This document shows positions 1 to 12,693 of a DNA stretch of 64,000 nucleotides, piece by piece. The stretch's first letter is position 1, and every line of letters begins with the position of its first letter. This DNA is from Calendula officinalis. Lineage: Eukaryota; Streptophyta; Magnoliopsida; Asterales; Asteraceae. The translations under genes and the position numbers were made by a program. Below the pieces are notes generated by a model. The model ran no database searches and was not told the DNA's origin. It was given only the letters and a program-made list of their open reading frames with translations. The stretch is taken from the NCBI GenBank assembly GCA_963853835.1, contig OY970825.1:29512835-29576834 (forward strand). Reading direction: 5' to 3'.

Positions 1-216
1 ATTTGTGTCATATTTAATGAATTGGTAATTTATAAAAATATAATAGGGAAAAATATGTTGTCCAATCATCCCGAACTAACATGATTTACACAGCATACCT
101 TAACCTGCTTTGATCTGAATTAACTTTTACCAATTACTTAATCTATTCTATCCACTAGTTTACCACATGTTGAAGGGTGTACTTATTTTGTAGTGCTTTA
201 TGTTCTGAAAATAATA

Positions 217-533
217 TACTTCCTTCGTATCAAGATAAGTGACACAAATTGACATACATGTTTTTTTAGGTAAAAGATTAAAGTAGAAGTTAAAATATAT
301 TAAAGTATATAGTTAGTAGAGAATGGGTACCACTTTTCTTGAATAGAGTGATATTAATGAGTTTTAAAGGTAAAAGTAAGGGTATAAGAGTAATTTCACT
401 TTATTAAAGTGGATAATTAGTGGGTATGGGTCCCACTATTTTTACCAAATAAAGAAAGTTTTTAAAGTGTGTTACTTATTTTGATACACCTCAAAATGGA
501 AAGTGTGTCACTTATTTTGATACGGAGGAATTA
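217..533. mobile_element. Stowaway-like MITE
   Basis: The terminal inverted repeats begin CTTCCTTCGTATC on the left and end GATACGGAGGAAT on the right, extending inward as a shared CAAGATAAGTGACAC-type arm. A TA dinucleotide flanks each end (217-218 and 532-533), as expected for Tc1/mariner-type target duplication. It is about 313 bp between the TAs and has no coding capacity. The CTYCNTYCGTA termini match the classic plant Stowaway start. Confidence 0.8.
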
Positions 534-909
534 TGTAATTATCAAACCTTGTCGTACAAAAATGCTTATTTACGTACTGTAATATAAAAAATATATAAAA
601 AAGTATTATGAAAACTCTAATAGTTATAATACTACTATATAATTTAAAATTAAGTAGATATATAGTTAAGTAAACAATGCAAAAACACCTTTTAATATTA
701 GTCAAAACGTCAAAGCCATGATGGGTCGTTAAAGACAAATGTAGACGTCAAAAAGGTCTATTTTTCTATGACTTTGCTCGGTTGGGGGAATCTGTCCTTC
801 AATCATCCACTAGCTCTAATTAAATATTAGCTTTCCCACTTAGCTAACTTTTTTGTTAATTACATTTTAATTAAACTACAAAATATATTTCATTTTCATT
901 TGAATGTTA

Positions 910-1026
910 GGGCATATTTGTGAAAACTTATTTAAGGAACTTTTAAGCTTATTAGCTTATTAAGCTTGAATATTAAAGCAATATTCAAGCTTAAAACCCC
1001 TTAAATAAGCTTTCCTAAACATGACC
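910..1026. repeat. short fold-back (MITE-like)
   Basis: About 117 bp that folds on itself: the left arm (GGGCATATTTGTG, then AACTTATTTAAGG, then TTTTAAGCTT) is mirrored on the right by AAGCTTAAAA, CCTTAAATAAG and CATGACC. I found no clear target duplication, so the superfamily is unknown. Similar AAGCTTATTTAAGG-type sequence recurs near 46110 and 57370-57490. Confidence 0.55.
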
Positions 1027-2471
1027 TTGGTACATCGTGTTTTTCAAGTAATATATTTCTTGGTTTCAAATACGTATGATAGCAACCTCATAACACATAA
1101 ATATCAACAACAAACAGCAAAAATACAATATATTCATATATGTAAGATGTAGACAGTCATACTACTATTTTTAGGCAGAGAGATTGCTTTTGATTCCAAT
1201 GAGATATCCTCAAAAGTACAAATGAGGATATATGTTTGCATATAAGATGTGTGTACATGCCTTAGAAAATAGACATATGTAAAAACAGACGAATATAACT
1301 ATGTGAATGCAAATGTATGCATGTCATGTATGTGCGAGTGGCCGAGTGTGTGATGAGTTGTAAAAACATTTAAATATGGGTATATATTATAGCAAATAAT
1401 GTTCTAATCTAAGTTTTAGTTAGATAAGTTGATATAAAACTCAGAAACATTTGTTTATTAAATAATATAACTTACTCACTTAAGATCGAGTTAAGACCCG
1501 TTGTCAAGGCATTTTCGTTGTCTTTGGTATTTTATTAGCAAGAGGACTTTGAAATATTGCAGTTAGTTCAAGTGCATGCATAGTGTAAATGTGTAATGCA
1601 TGTGGATGATTGCATTACTTTTGAAGATCAACAAAAAAGAGCATGTGAAAATTCTTGAAGAAAATGATCCAATTTTGAAAAACAAATCGTATTAAATAGT
1701 AAATTTGTTTAACGGCAATTGAATAGTAACTTATTGTTTCATTATTTAATTTTTACTTATAATTTTATTATTTAATTTAGATAATCATATTGATGAAACA
1801 AGTATTAAAAGATATACGAACCATAAAGATTTAGCAGGAGAATACTATTTTTCTGAAAATAAATAAAGAATTTTGTAGATGAAGTAAAAGTACATGCATT
1901 AATGCATGAAGTATAAGACTTGGGCCCAAAGCAAAGACTTGTGGAGGAGGTTGAAATGGAGGGCTTCAAAGGACAATTGTGACTACACGTAATTATCAGA
2001 TTGAAATGAAGTATAATACTAAGTTAATAACTGCTTTCTAGTCTGATGGCAAATCTCGGTCGTTCACCGCCTTTAATCTGATCGTTAATCCAATAATGCT
2101 ATTTAATTAGAGTATGCCACTGTGCCAGGTTACAAAATATTGTACAAATAACCAAAAATTATAGCTTAATTGTATTGATGTTTGATATATGATGTTACCC
2201 GTATCCTATTAGACATGAATTCAATTTTCATTATGAACAAATTGAAGTATATTAGATGCCGCTAAACAAAGCATATATATACAGCCTACCACACAATTAC
2301 ATTCAATTATATCTCCTATCAAATAATAGTTAAAAGATATATTTAAAATTTATTAATTACATATATATATATATATCCAAAGAGAGGAGATTTTGTTTTT
2401 TACAAAATATTTTTACTTATTTTTTACTCGTTTGATCAATAACGGTGTACAATTAAAAATTGTGATTATAA

Positions 2472-3033
2472 GACTCGTGCCAACAAGCCGTCGACAACCC
2501 ACGTCGTGGGGTTTTTTTTGCCGTCGCCCCACGACGCCGTTGGCACGGCCACGTCGTGGGTGACGTCGCCTGAGCTACGTCGGGGTGAAGACGCGGAGGA
2601 GAGAGCCGTCGTGGGAGGAGGTGGGGGCAGACGAAACTAGGAGGGAAGAGGAAGAGGAGAAAGGGGGTTTGGGGTGTTGTACTTCCTGCTTCATAACTTG
2701 TACTATTTTCATTTTTTTAATAAAAAATGTTTTTTTCTCTGTTTTTTTTTTAATTTTTTTAATTTTAAACGTTTTAATATATTTGTATTAACAATAAAAA
2801 TATATTACTTTTTTTTCAAAAAAAATAAGTTTCTTTTTTGTTTTTTAAATTTTAATAAATGTAATTTTTTAATTTAATATCTTTAAAACAAAAAAGTTAC
2901 AAATGTATTTTTAAATTAATGTAATGTATTTTTTATAATTATTTAATTTAATAAAAAATGATGATGTGGAAAGGATGGGTTTAGTGATGGGTTAGTGATG
3001 GGTAGGGTTGGCACGACCGTGTCAGTAGCGTAG
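2472..3033. mobile_element. Harbinger-like MITE, left part
   Basis: It starts with GACTCGTGCCAAC directly after a TAA (2469-2471). It holds a GC-rich block around CCACGTCGTGGGG and then an A/T-rich core. Near 3007-3023 it has GTTGGCACGACCGTGTC, which could be its own right TIR. A related right end, GTTGGGAGAGGCC followed by TAA, lies at 13976-13991, so the element may instead have been opened by the retrotransposon complex in between; the two parts would add up to about 620 bp, close to the 577-bp relative at 14793. Both readings remain open. Confidence 0.5.
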
Positions 3034-3043
3034 GATGTTGGGT

Positions 3044-5135
3044 TATTCCCATATATTTCAGTTTTCACTAATTATTACGGAAGCGTCCCATTTTAGTTAT
3101 ACCACAAAACTTAAGTTATTACATAACCAAACATAATATAAATTAAAACACTTTTACCACCATTATGGCCTAATTACAAATTATATCCAAAAATCAGAGC
3201 CACGGTCAACCATTCCGACAAAACACCCCTTGACCCGCCCAACTATCAAACCTGCAAAAGAATCAACGAGGTGGGGGATTAGCACAAAGCTAAGTGAATG
3301 AATAAAGCATCTAAATTGTATAAACACAACATATAAGATTCACACAACTAATTATAGGTAACCACAAACATAGAGGACGGCGGTTCGGCCGAACCCTAAA
3401 CCATTGTTGGCCCAACAACGGTAATCGAAAGACCCCTTTACTACATTGGCACGGTAAAGCCTCCTTCAAATGCAACGAATGCATCCAAGGTCCAAGAATC
3501 CGTTATCCAATAGTAACCGATGGCCCAGTAGACTTCACCCATAATGACCTCTATCCACCCGAATGCGCATTCAATCGAGTAATTAATAATCTTCATTAAT
3601 TACTATACCAAATAAACAATCCATAAAAATAACGTAGGGAATATCTCGTTAATTAACACACACCCAAACAAGAACCGAATGTGAAATACCATCTACACCA
3701 TTATAATCCATACAAGTTATAGGCTAAATTCACCCACCTTAGCACAACAACTTGATGAAAACTCAGTATTCTTATATTACTGAGCTTGCTTCCCTTTTCC
3801 TGTATAAAATGAATACCGAATTAGTAACTAAATTCCACCGAAAATGACAATAATATAAACTAATGACCAAAGCATATATTGCACCAACTTTAAGACCACT
3901 TACTTGCAATTCTACTTGTGACTAAACCAACTCAAAACTTTCATAGTCAAAGGTTTATAATAACATCTACACTAAATTGAACAAAACCATAATTTAACAA
4001 TTTAGGCCCAAACGGGTCAAAACCGAGAACAAGGTTCTAATACTTCAAATACATAATTTTATTAACATTTCTTAAACATACAATTACCATTTTATGACAA
4101 ACCTCATGTTTACATATTATACATCGAAACACCCAAAGTTTTCAATACATATTTGACCCGAAAAAGAGACATACGACCTCTTGTACTAATTCAGAAATCT
4201 GAACAGTTTTATGACCATATCAGATTATGAAATTATGATATAAATAAAGTAGACTCATAGACCTTCGAAACGACTGGTCGCACGCCCAAAACGGAGTTAC
4301 GATTGATTTTATATGATTTTTATAAAACCGCCAAAATTCAGCAAAAAGCTGCCATTTTCTTTAGCTACGGGTTTTTATACAAATTTTCATCCAAACACCC
4401 AATTACTCAAGACAACAATCAACAATTCATTATATGGTTAATTCCTACCAACAATAATCATTTTAGCATGTCATTTTCACTAAAAGTTAACTACTTTAAG
4501 CATAAAACTTCATCTTCTCAATTTTAGGGTTTTTTAGGTCATCTTCCCCAAACACCATTGGAGAAGCTTGGTGCCAAGAGCTCTAAGTTTGGTTGCTACT
4601 CAACAACTAAACATTTAAAACATAGAAATCAGTCACCAACTTCATTTAGATTGTAAAGATTTAAACAATTTAACACTTTATGCAAGAAACCCACCATAAC
4701 TCAAAAACCTTAACTATAACTTCAAGAACACAACAACAAAATGATAAATTACCTATTGCATGCCCTAGAATCCGAAAATCAGTGGAAAGAAAGAAGGAGA
4801 TTCAAGCAATTCTTCAAGAATACAAGTTTCTTCAATTTTTTGGGTGATAATTGAGTGTGTGTGTGTGTGTGAGTCGTGAAGAGAGCAGGCCAAAGAAAGG
4901 GTTTTGGGACACCTAATATATCACGTGTCACACAAAGAGGATTTTACATATTTTTAACTTAAACACAGTATAAATACATGTTATCTAATATACGCTGATA
5001 AATTTTAAGGCCTAAACGAACTCTGATTTACACAACGAAAATATATTTGGAATTGAAATTTAAAAATGATCCCGGATATGCAAAAATCATATTAATATCT
5101 AATAATTCAATTTTCACTAATTTTAACCCTTTTGC
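3044..5135 (-). repeat. LTR-like arm, family Y (left, long form)
   Basis: Read on the minus strand, it begins at GGGTTAAAATTAGTG directly after the RNase H coding end and runs about 2.1 kb. It shares long blocks with the plus-strand arm at 12694-13925: the TTCGTTGTGTAAATCAGAG block, the GAAAAGGGAAGCAAG block, GGTTCGGCCGAACC, and ATCCCCCACCTCGTTGATT. It carries a (GT)n run near 4855-4871 and ends at CGCTTCCG, next to a small filler repeat of AATTAGTGAAAACTGAA. Relative to the right arm it carries an extra 953-bp segment bounded GT...AG on the minus strand (4752 to 3800). Confidence 0.65.
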
Positions 5136-8100
5136 GGCTTAAGGCATCAGCCACGATATTTGCTTTTCCTGGATGGTATTGAATCTCGCAATCGTAATCG
5201 GCTAGAAGTTCCATCCATCATCTTTGTCTCATGTTCAATTCCTTCTGATTCTTAATGTGTTGGAGGCTCTTGTGGTCAGTATACAGGGTACACTTCGTCC
5301 CATATAGATAGTGACGCCACAACTTAAGACCAAACATGACTGCTGCAAGCTCTAGATCATGTACAATATAGTTCACTTCAGCATTCTTTAGCTGTCTAGA
5401 AGCGTAAGCAATTACCTTCCCTCTCTACATGAGCACACATCCTAAACCTGAGTAAGACGCATCGCTGTAAACAACAAAATCCTCATTACCCTCAGGTAAT
5501 GATAGCACTGGTGCTTCGCATAAGAGCTTCTTCAATGTCTGGAAAGACTCTTCTTGTCTTTCCGTCCAAATGAAAGGTTCTGATTTTCGAGTTAACTTTG
5601 TCAAAGGAGCTGCAATCTTAGAAAAATCTTGAATAAATCTTCTATAGTATCCAGCTAGACCTAAGAAACTTCGAATTTCTGTGGGTGTCTTTGGTTTAGT
5701 CCATTTCATTACAGCTTCTATCTTAACTGGATCTACTCGAATTCCTTCAGCTCCTATGACATGACCAAGAAATTGTATTGCAGATAACCAAAATTCACAC
5801 TTAGAAAATTTTGCGTACAATTTCTCCGTTCGCAATGTCTCTAGTAATTCTTGCAAGTGCTTACGATGATCTTCTACACTCCGAGAATAAATCAAAATGT
5901 CATCTATGAAAACGATGACTGATTTATCAAGATATGGGCGACACACCCTATTCATGAGATCCATGAAAACTGCTGGCGCGTTTGTCAGCCCGAATGGCAT
6001 TACTAGGAATTCGTAATGACCATATCTGGTTCTAAAAGCGATCTTAGGGATATATTCTTCTCTGACTCGGACATGATGATATCATGATCTCAAGTCGATC
6101 TTTGAAAAGTAGCTTGCACCTTGAAGCTGATCGAATAAATCATCTATTCTTGGTAGAGGGTATTTGTTCTTTATCGTGATCTTATTCAATTCTCTATAAT
6201 CTATACACATCCTCATTGTTCCGTCTTTCTTCTTTACAAATAAGACCGGTGCTCCCCAAGGAGAGGAACTTGGCCTAATGAATCCTCGGTCAAGGAGATC
6301 CTTAAGTTGCGTCATCATCTCTTTCATTTCAGATGGCGCTAGACGGTAAGGTGCCTTTGCAATAGGAGCTGCACCTGGGATCAGATCTATCTTAAAATCC
6401 ACTTGTCTTTGTGGGGGTAGTCCTGGAAGTTCATCAGGGAATACGTCGGGGAAATCTTTTACTACCTCAACATCTGATATCTTTACTTTCTCTTTCGTGG
6501 GTTCGATAACGTGTGCTAGATAAGCTTGACAACCTTTTATAAGGCATCTTCTCGCTTTCATGACTGAAATTAGAGTCATGTTTTCTAGATTTTTTTCTCC
6601 ATGTGCTATCACAAATTCTCCATTTGGCAGAGGGACTCGAACTAATTTCTTAGAACAAATTACCTCAGCATGATTAGCCGCTAACCAGTCCATACCAATT
6701 ATCACATCAAAACTCACTATAGGCATATGAACTAATGCTAAGGGAAACACATTATCATCAATAGAGATTGTACAATTCTTATATTGTTCCCTAACTAAAA
6801 TAGGTTTACCTAATGCTACCTCAATATTCAAAGCATGCATCAAAGGAACACGATGAATATCAAATTGTTCACAGAAGGACATAGACACAAAGGATTTACT
6901 AGCTCCGGAATCAAATAACACACTCGCTGGTATTGAATTTATTAAGAATGATCTGAAGATTACCTCGTCGTCTCTTCTTGCTTCCTCAAGAGTCATCTGA
7001 AAGGCTCGTCCTTTGGCTTTCTGACCATCAGTTTTCTTCCATGCTCCTTCTTTCCTCGGTACTTTGGGTTCAGGACATTTTGGACTAATGTGTCCTGTCT
7101 TCTTGCAATTATAACAGATCGGTTCATTCCTACAGTACTCAAACTTATGCCCCGTCTTTCCGCAATTGCGGCAGCTCTGTGTGTTGCTGCTACAAGGCCC
7201 TTTGTGCTTCGAGTGGCACTTCTCACAATATTTGAGTTGTCTAAATCCGCCTCATTTCTTCGAGAATTTTCCTTTCTTGCTAAATGATCCAGATTGACCC
7301 TCAAATTTTCTTTTCTCATTCGAACCGCAAATAACACGACCACACGACTTTAAATCATCTTCCACCCGATGAGCTGCGTCCATCGCTGCCACGAGTGTCT
7401 GTTGTGCCCTGACCGGGTTTCGGTATTCATAAGGCAATCCTTCAGCATATCGGTCAATAAGGGCTTCAGTTGTAGGGCATACACCTTTCGCAAACAGAGA
7501 TTTGTCTGAAAATACGGCGTTGTACTTAGCTATGGTCATGTCTCCTTTCTCTAAAATCAGGAATTCTTTCTCCATTCTACGGGTAGCACTAGTGGTGCAA
7601 AATCGTTCTTTTATCATTTTCTTAAAATCCTTCCATGTCAAGTTTTTATCCACACCACCATCAGGGTTTTCATTAACAGAATCCCACTATTCTAAAGCTG
7701 AGTTCTCCAGCATACGTATAGCATATCGAACTTTTTGATTTTCAGTGAACTCTCCGGAGTCGAAGGCTTGTTCCATCTTTCTAATCCACCTTAAACATAC
7801 AAGGTCATCTTCACCCCCTTTGAATACAGGTGGTTTGCAATCTCTAAAGGCCTTAAAAGTCATGAATTGGGTTTCAGCTTGTTGACGTACCGGCCTAGAA
7901 GGAGTCGTTTGACTCTCGCTTTCTTGTTCAGTTTCACAGAGAATTCCATCAGAACCGACCTTCAATAAACCCGCGTTAACCATGATCTGTTGCATCTGCT
8001 CAATTTGATTGTTCTTTTCTTTAAGTTGTCTTAAAACATCAGTCATATGGAGGAATATTGACTACTTTCTTCAGTTCGAACCTTTGGAGGAGAACCCGTT

Positions 8101-8168
8101 CGATGTACCTGACTTTCATTCGCCACACCTTTACCCTTATCAACATTCTTTGTTGTGGTATCAGCCAT
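5136..8168 (-). pseudogene. Gypsy chromovirus gag-PR-RT-RH remnant (X)
   Basis: This is a degenerate gag-pol of a Ty3/Gypsy chromovirus; intact relatives encode capsid, protease, reverse transcriptase and RNase H for element replication. Visible in order on the minus strand are a gag start at 8168, the capsid-type region WKDFKKMIKERF (around 7630), a CCHC knuckle CYNCKKTGHISPKC (about 7117-7076), the protease motif LFDSGAS (about 6918-6898), the RT box FIDD (5910-5899) and the RNase H end at ADALSRK (about 5135). Breaks include a frameshift between 8168 and 8046, TAG at 7687-7689, TGA at 7252-7254, TGA at 6082-6084 in place of a conserved RT glycine, and TAG at 5425-5427. It is inactive. Its integrase lies on the other side of the LTR, upstream instead of downstream. 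Confidence 0.85.
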
Positions 8169-8389
8169 ATTGCTGTTCAACCAACAAACTTCACAAAACC
8201 CAAGTTAAGCTTGAAGGCTAACGTGAATTTGCTAAGTTGAAGAAAATAAAAAGAGGTCTAAAAGAACTAATTCTTAAAGTAAACTGACTAACTCTCAATC
8301 ACACACCCATTCCCAGTAAATCTTAATCGTTCCTATATGAGCCCACACACTACGAGTCTGAACACTGACTCAAATGTTCAGTTCGCTCG

Positions 8390-8409
8390 CAGCCGAGCTC
8401 TGATACCAA
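8390..8409 (-). other. primer binding site of X
   Basis: On the minus strand TTGGTATCAGAGCTCGG follows the LTR end (...GGTGTCACA, then two bases). TGGTATCAGAGC is the usual plant initiator-Met tRNA binding site. It fixes the minus orientation of X and the LTR edge at 8412. Confidence 0.85.
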
Positions 8410-8411
8410 CT

Positions 8412-11211
8412 TGTGACACCATGATTTTTACCCATTTCAAAAACTTTTTATTTAACAATAAATAACTAAAATCTTTAGCGGAAGACTTAGTCAAAGCAGT
8501 AGGTTCAGAGTTTCTTTTGTAAATCATAGCATCACTTTCTTTTCGTAAAGTTCTTTTCATAATAACTACTTAATTTAAAAACATTAAACGGTTACATAAT
8601 TTTTTTAGACAACAAAAGTGGTTTAAGTTTTCTTATTTACAACCATATTTCAAAAACCATTATGTCCCAAGGGTATCACTGATTCTACGCATACTACCCT
8701 TTCATGTCCCAACACTTCGCACCTCGCCATCATTTAACCTATACCGCATACACGGCAACCCAAAAAGCAAGAACAAGTGTTAGAATCATGTAAGAGTCGT
8801 AATCATATCTTAATAACATAAATATATCAAATCATAATATATACCAAAAATGTTATTCATTCAAAACATATAAATTGCATATTCATACATGATACACATA
8901 AATCTTAAATCTTTTATTCATTATCTTTTTCATAATCTTTATCTTTATCGTTCCTTAATCTCATGTCGTTCATAATTCTTAGTGGATGGATCTATGAGTA
9001 AAGTAATAATCCTAACCCAAGTGATCCCAATGGTTCGCTAATAACGTGCCCAAACAACTCAAGTCCAATTCAGGTAGCTACTCCTGTCTTGACAAGAAGT
9101 CATTAAGGTCCATCCGCTTTCATTACTCCGACTTTGTATCGAACAATACAATACGGTGTCGTTAAGGGCTGTACAAACGGAGTATTCTTACACTCCTCCA
9201 GTTCCCAACGCGATACTTGTACAGACCTCTTCATGGTCAATACCGCTCCAGCCCACATACAATAAAGTGTATATGGACCATGTGTCACCCGCCCACTAGA
9301 AAGGCAAAGTAAACTCCAATTCGGCTAGCACTTATCCTAGGAGGTTCATCCTACTAGGACTCTTAAATCTGTAAGTAGAATTCTCATTTCTTATTCTACC
9401 CGTATCCCACTAATCCTTCTAATTCTTTTCTTTAATCGTAAACATACTAATTAAACAAGTGAAGAAATCATATGTTATTGTCACATAACATATAATAAAA
9501 TCATATAATTTAGAAAGTAGCATGTTATCTTTATAAACACTCATAACCATCTTCTCTTTTCTTTTTCTTTCTTTGTAGCTAAGTTATCAAACCAACCAGC
9601 TGTTATAAAACCTGTATTTTGAATACTTTTCTGCCCAGATAATCTCATGATGATATGATATAATGAAAGTAGACTCTTATACCTTTAAAATGACTGGTCA
9701 TACACCCAAAACGGATCTAAGGTTTATTTTCTATGATTTTTACAAAATCAACAAAATTCTACAATTATGCAGAATTTTAGTTACGGATTTTTACATAAAA
9801 AATCTCATATTTTATCCAAATTCAATTCTTTCTTTAATCTATAAATCTTGTATATTTTCTTTTAGTTCTTTGATCAAATAGTTCTTTAACATGTTTGACA
9901 TACAAGTTATACATACAAATAGTAGCAAACTTTTACAAACAATATATATCACATATAAATGCAATTTTATTCTTACTCCTTAAATCTTATAACATATCAT
10001 TTGCTATCAAATAAGTGACATACTTTGCAAGTAACTTATTATTTTTCATATAAAATGCGTTCCATAAGATAATCATATGAACACTATAGTTCAATTAACT
10101 TGTAATAGATTCTTAACATAAAAGTATTAAAATCGGTTCAAAGTGAGTTGTAAGAAAAACTCACCTCAATTGATGATTCGGAAGCTCCAAGTCAATAACA
10201 AAACTTCCCTAAATCTCCTTAATATAATACCTATATATTCATAAATAATTCTTAGTTCAATAGATGAATATCTATTTTATTCCTAATAGTTAAGAAACTA
10301 TTTTCTTATTCTCACATTCTGTCCAGATTGTAAATCACCGTTTTGACCCATTTAGAGTCCGAATTTGACAAAACTTAAAACATGAAAAGTGTACAGAAAC
10401 CGAAAAATACAGGACTCTCGATTTTCAGATCAATCAGAGTAACTGTTGATTTTATACGAATTTTACAATCTGATGGGTTTATTGAAATCATCTTTGTCTA
10501 AAAGTGTCAATATCTTTATCTTATCAAACTTTTGACATTTTTAGGCTACAAACTTATTTTGGAACTTCATCTAAGATCAAATAACAAACATGAAAACCAT
10601 GATTGTTGATCAAAAAGATCCATAAACTTGTTTGCTTTCTTTTCTTGATCAAAAAGTGATTAAAAGTCATAATACTAAAGTTCCAAGCTTAAAACTAACA
10701 TGCATGTCATTATCCATGAATTTTAAGAACTTTACCTTGTTGAGATATGAAGAAAACTCAGATTCTAGCAAGGATGTGCTTAGATCTGAGTTCTACACCT
10801 TGATCCTACCTCAAAAACACCAAAAGTTTCTTATTTTGGCAAGATTTTAGCATGGATTCACCATGGATCTTTGAGATCTACTTGAGAGAGTTTAAGAAGA
10901 TGAAAATGGTGAAAGTGGGAGGTTGAAAGGTGTGTCAAAAGATTTATCCCGGTTTTGGGTGAGTCACCACCCAAAATTTCATCATTTGGCAAAATTAGCC
11001 CCTTTACTATGCAAAAATGCACTTTAGGTCTATATATACCATTAAATCTTTCACTTTTAGCCATAATTCACCTCTTAATAACATCTTAAGTCCAATATTT
11101 AACCTCTAGTTAAATTGAACCTCTATATATATTTTATTCATTTAACGGAAATAACCGATTTCGGTAACTATATTTGCCTGGTAACTGAATAATGAAAATT
11201 GGGATGTTACA
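8412..11211 (-). repeat. single 2.8-kb LTR of Gypsy X
   Basis: On the minus strand it starts TGTAACATCCC at 11211 and ends GGTGTCACA at 8412, giving TG...CA ends over 2,800 bp. A polypurine tract lies just upstream and a PBS just downstream, so this one LTR serves both as the 3' LTR of the integrase segment and the 5' LTR of the gag-pol segment. No direct second copy exists in the window. It contains no credible gene. Confidence 0.8.
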
Positions 11212-11230
11212 ATCTTCACCCCCTTAAATT
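11212..11230 (-). other. polypurine tract of X
   Basis: On the minus strand the run AATTTAAGGGGGTGAAGAT abuts the LTR start TGTAACATCCC. It is the expected plus-strand primer site for a Gypsy element and lies directly after the chromodomain-coding remnant. Confidence 0.75.
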
Positions 11231-11249
11231 GATTCCGTCCCGGAATCAA

Positions 11250-12693
11250 TTACCAAAAAACAAACTTGGGTATCTCTTCCTCATATCATTCTCTACTTCC
11301 CAAGTCATGTCTCCTCCGTGTTTATTCTTCCATAACACTTTAACCAATTGGACTCTTTTCTTTCGTAGTTGCTTTACTTTGTGATCTAAAATGGATATAG
11401 GTTCTTCAATCACTCTTTTTTATTCATCCACTCGTAATTCGTCCAATGGTAAGATATTGGGTTCTTCGGCTAGGCATTTTCTCAAATAACATACATGAAA
11501 TACGTTATGTATGCCTTCTAGTTCAGGTGGTAATTCTAACCTATATGCCTGATCCCCAATCTTTTCGAGTACTTCGAAGGGACCAATGAAACGAGGACCT
11601 AATTTACCACGCTTCCCATATCTGATTATTCCTTTCCATGGAGAGACTTTTAACATGACCTTTTCTCCAATCTCAAATGTCTTTGGTCGATGCTTGCTAT
11701 CGGAATATTGCTTTTGTCTTTCCCTTGCTATTCTTAATCGTTCTCGTGCGATTGCAACTTTCTCTGTAGTGATTTGTACAATCTCAGGTCCTGCAAAATG
11801 TTTCTCACCAGGCTCTAACCAGCAGGTAGGGGTACGACATTTTCTACCATAGAGGAATTCATAAGGTGCCATACCAATACTCGAATGATATGTATTATTG
11901 TAGGCAAATTCCACCAAAGGTAAATGTGAATCCCAATTACCACCATACTCGATCACACAAGCCCAAAGCATATCTTCCATAGTCTGAATGGTTCTTTCAC
12001 TCTGACCGTCTGTTTGTGGGTGGTATGTTGTACTTAAATGTACTTTTGTCCCTAATTCTTCTTGCAATGTCTGCCAAAACCTCGAGACAAAACGACTATC
12101 TCGGTCTGACACGATGGACAAAGGTACTCCATGACGCGTAACCACCTCACGGACGTATAATTTCGCCAAATTTTCTTATTTCTTTGTCTCTTTTGTGGCT
12201 AAAAAGTGGGCACTATTTGTCAGTCTATCCACAATTACCCATATCATATCGTTTCCTTTTGTCGTTTTGGGTAATTTAGTGACAAAATCCATAGTAATTT
12301 TGTCCCACTTCCATTCTGAAATTTCCAATTGTTGTAATTCGCCATAAGGCTTTTGATGTTCAGCTTTGACTTGTGAACAAGCACGCACTTGGATACATAT
12401 TCAGCCACATCTACCTTCATTTCGGGCCACCAATAATTAATCTTTAAATCTCTGAACATCTTTGTGGTGCCTGGATGAATGGAATATTTAGATCGATGGG
12501 TATCACTTAATAAAATATCTCTTATACCACCGACTTTGGGAACCCAAATTCGTCCCTTGAAAGTCTATATTCCATGATTATTATCAACAAGGTTCTCTTT
12601 TTGCTTGTTCATAATTTCATTCTTGATATTCTTCTCACTCAGGCCTTCAGCCTGGGCGGCTTTAATCTGTTCCATAATATTTGGTACTACGTC
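11250..12693 (-). pseudogene. Gypsy X integrase and chromodomain remnant
   Basis: On the minus strand this encodes the end of pol: the zinc-binding HHCC region (YSIHPGTTKMF, around 12470), the first catalytic Asp in ITMDF (around 12280), the second in VSDRDSRF (around 12110), the catalytic Glu in DGQSERTIQ (around 12000), the GPFEVLEK region and, after a stop near 11420, a chromodomain-like stretch with TWEVEND (around 11300). Intact relatives integrate element DNA, and the chromodomain steers them to heterochromatin. TGA/TAA-type stops near 12178 and 11420 and a frame change near 12390 disable it. It begins at MGIDVV, just inside the 14-bp boundary repeat. Confidence 0.8.

Larger units (their letters stand above)
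1..2471. other. AT-rich intergenic DNA
   Basis: I see no convincing gene here on either strand; reading frames are short and of low complexity. It contains a Stowaway MITE (217-533), a short fold-back (910-1026) and a TA dinucleotide run near 2361-2375. The rest is unassigned AT-rich sequence. Confidence 0.6.

Noticed and set aside
2585..2877. Two overlapping short frames rich in Phe/Leu
   Set aside because: They lie in the A/T-rich core of a Harbinger-like MITE and look like translated poly(T).
9103..11064. Several 60-70 codon frames inside the 2.8-kb X LTR
   Set aside because: They are short, lack domains, and lie in a clear LTR bounded by PBS and PPT.
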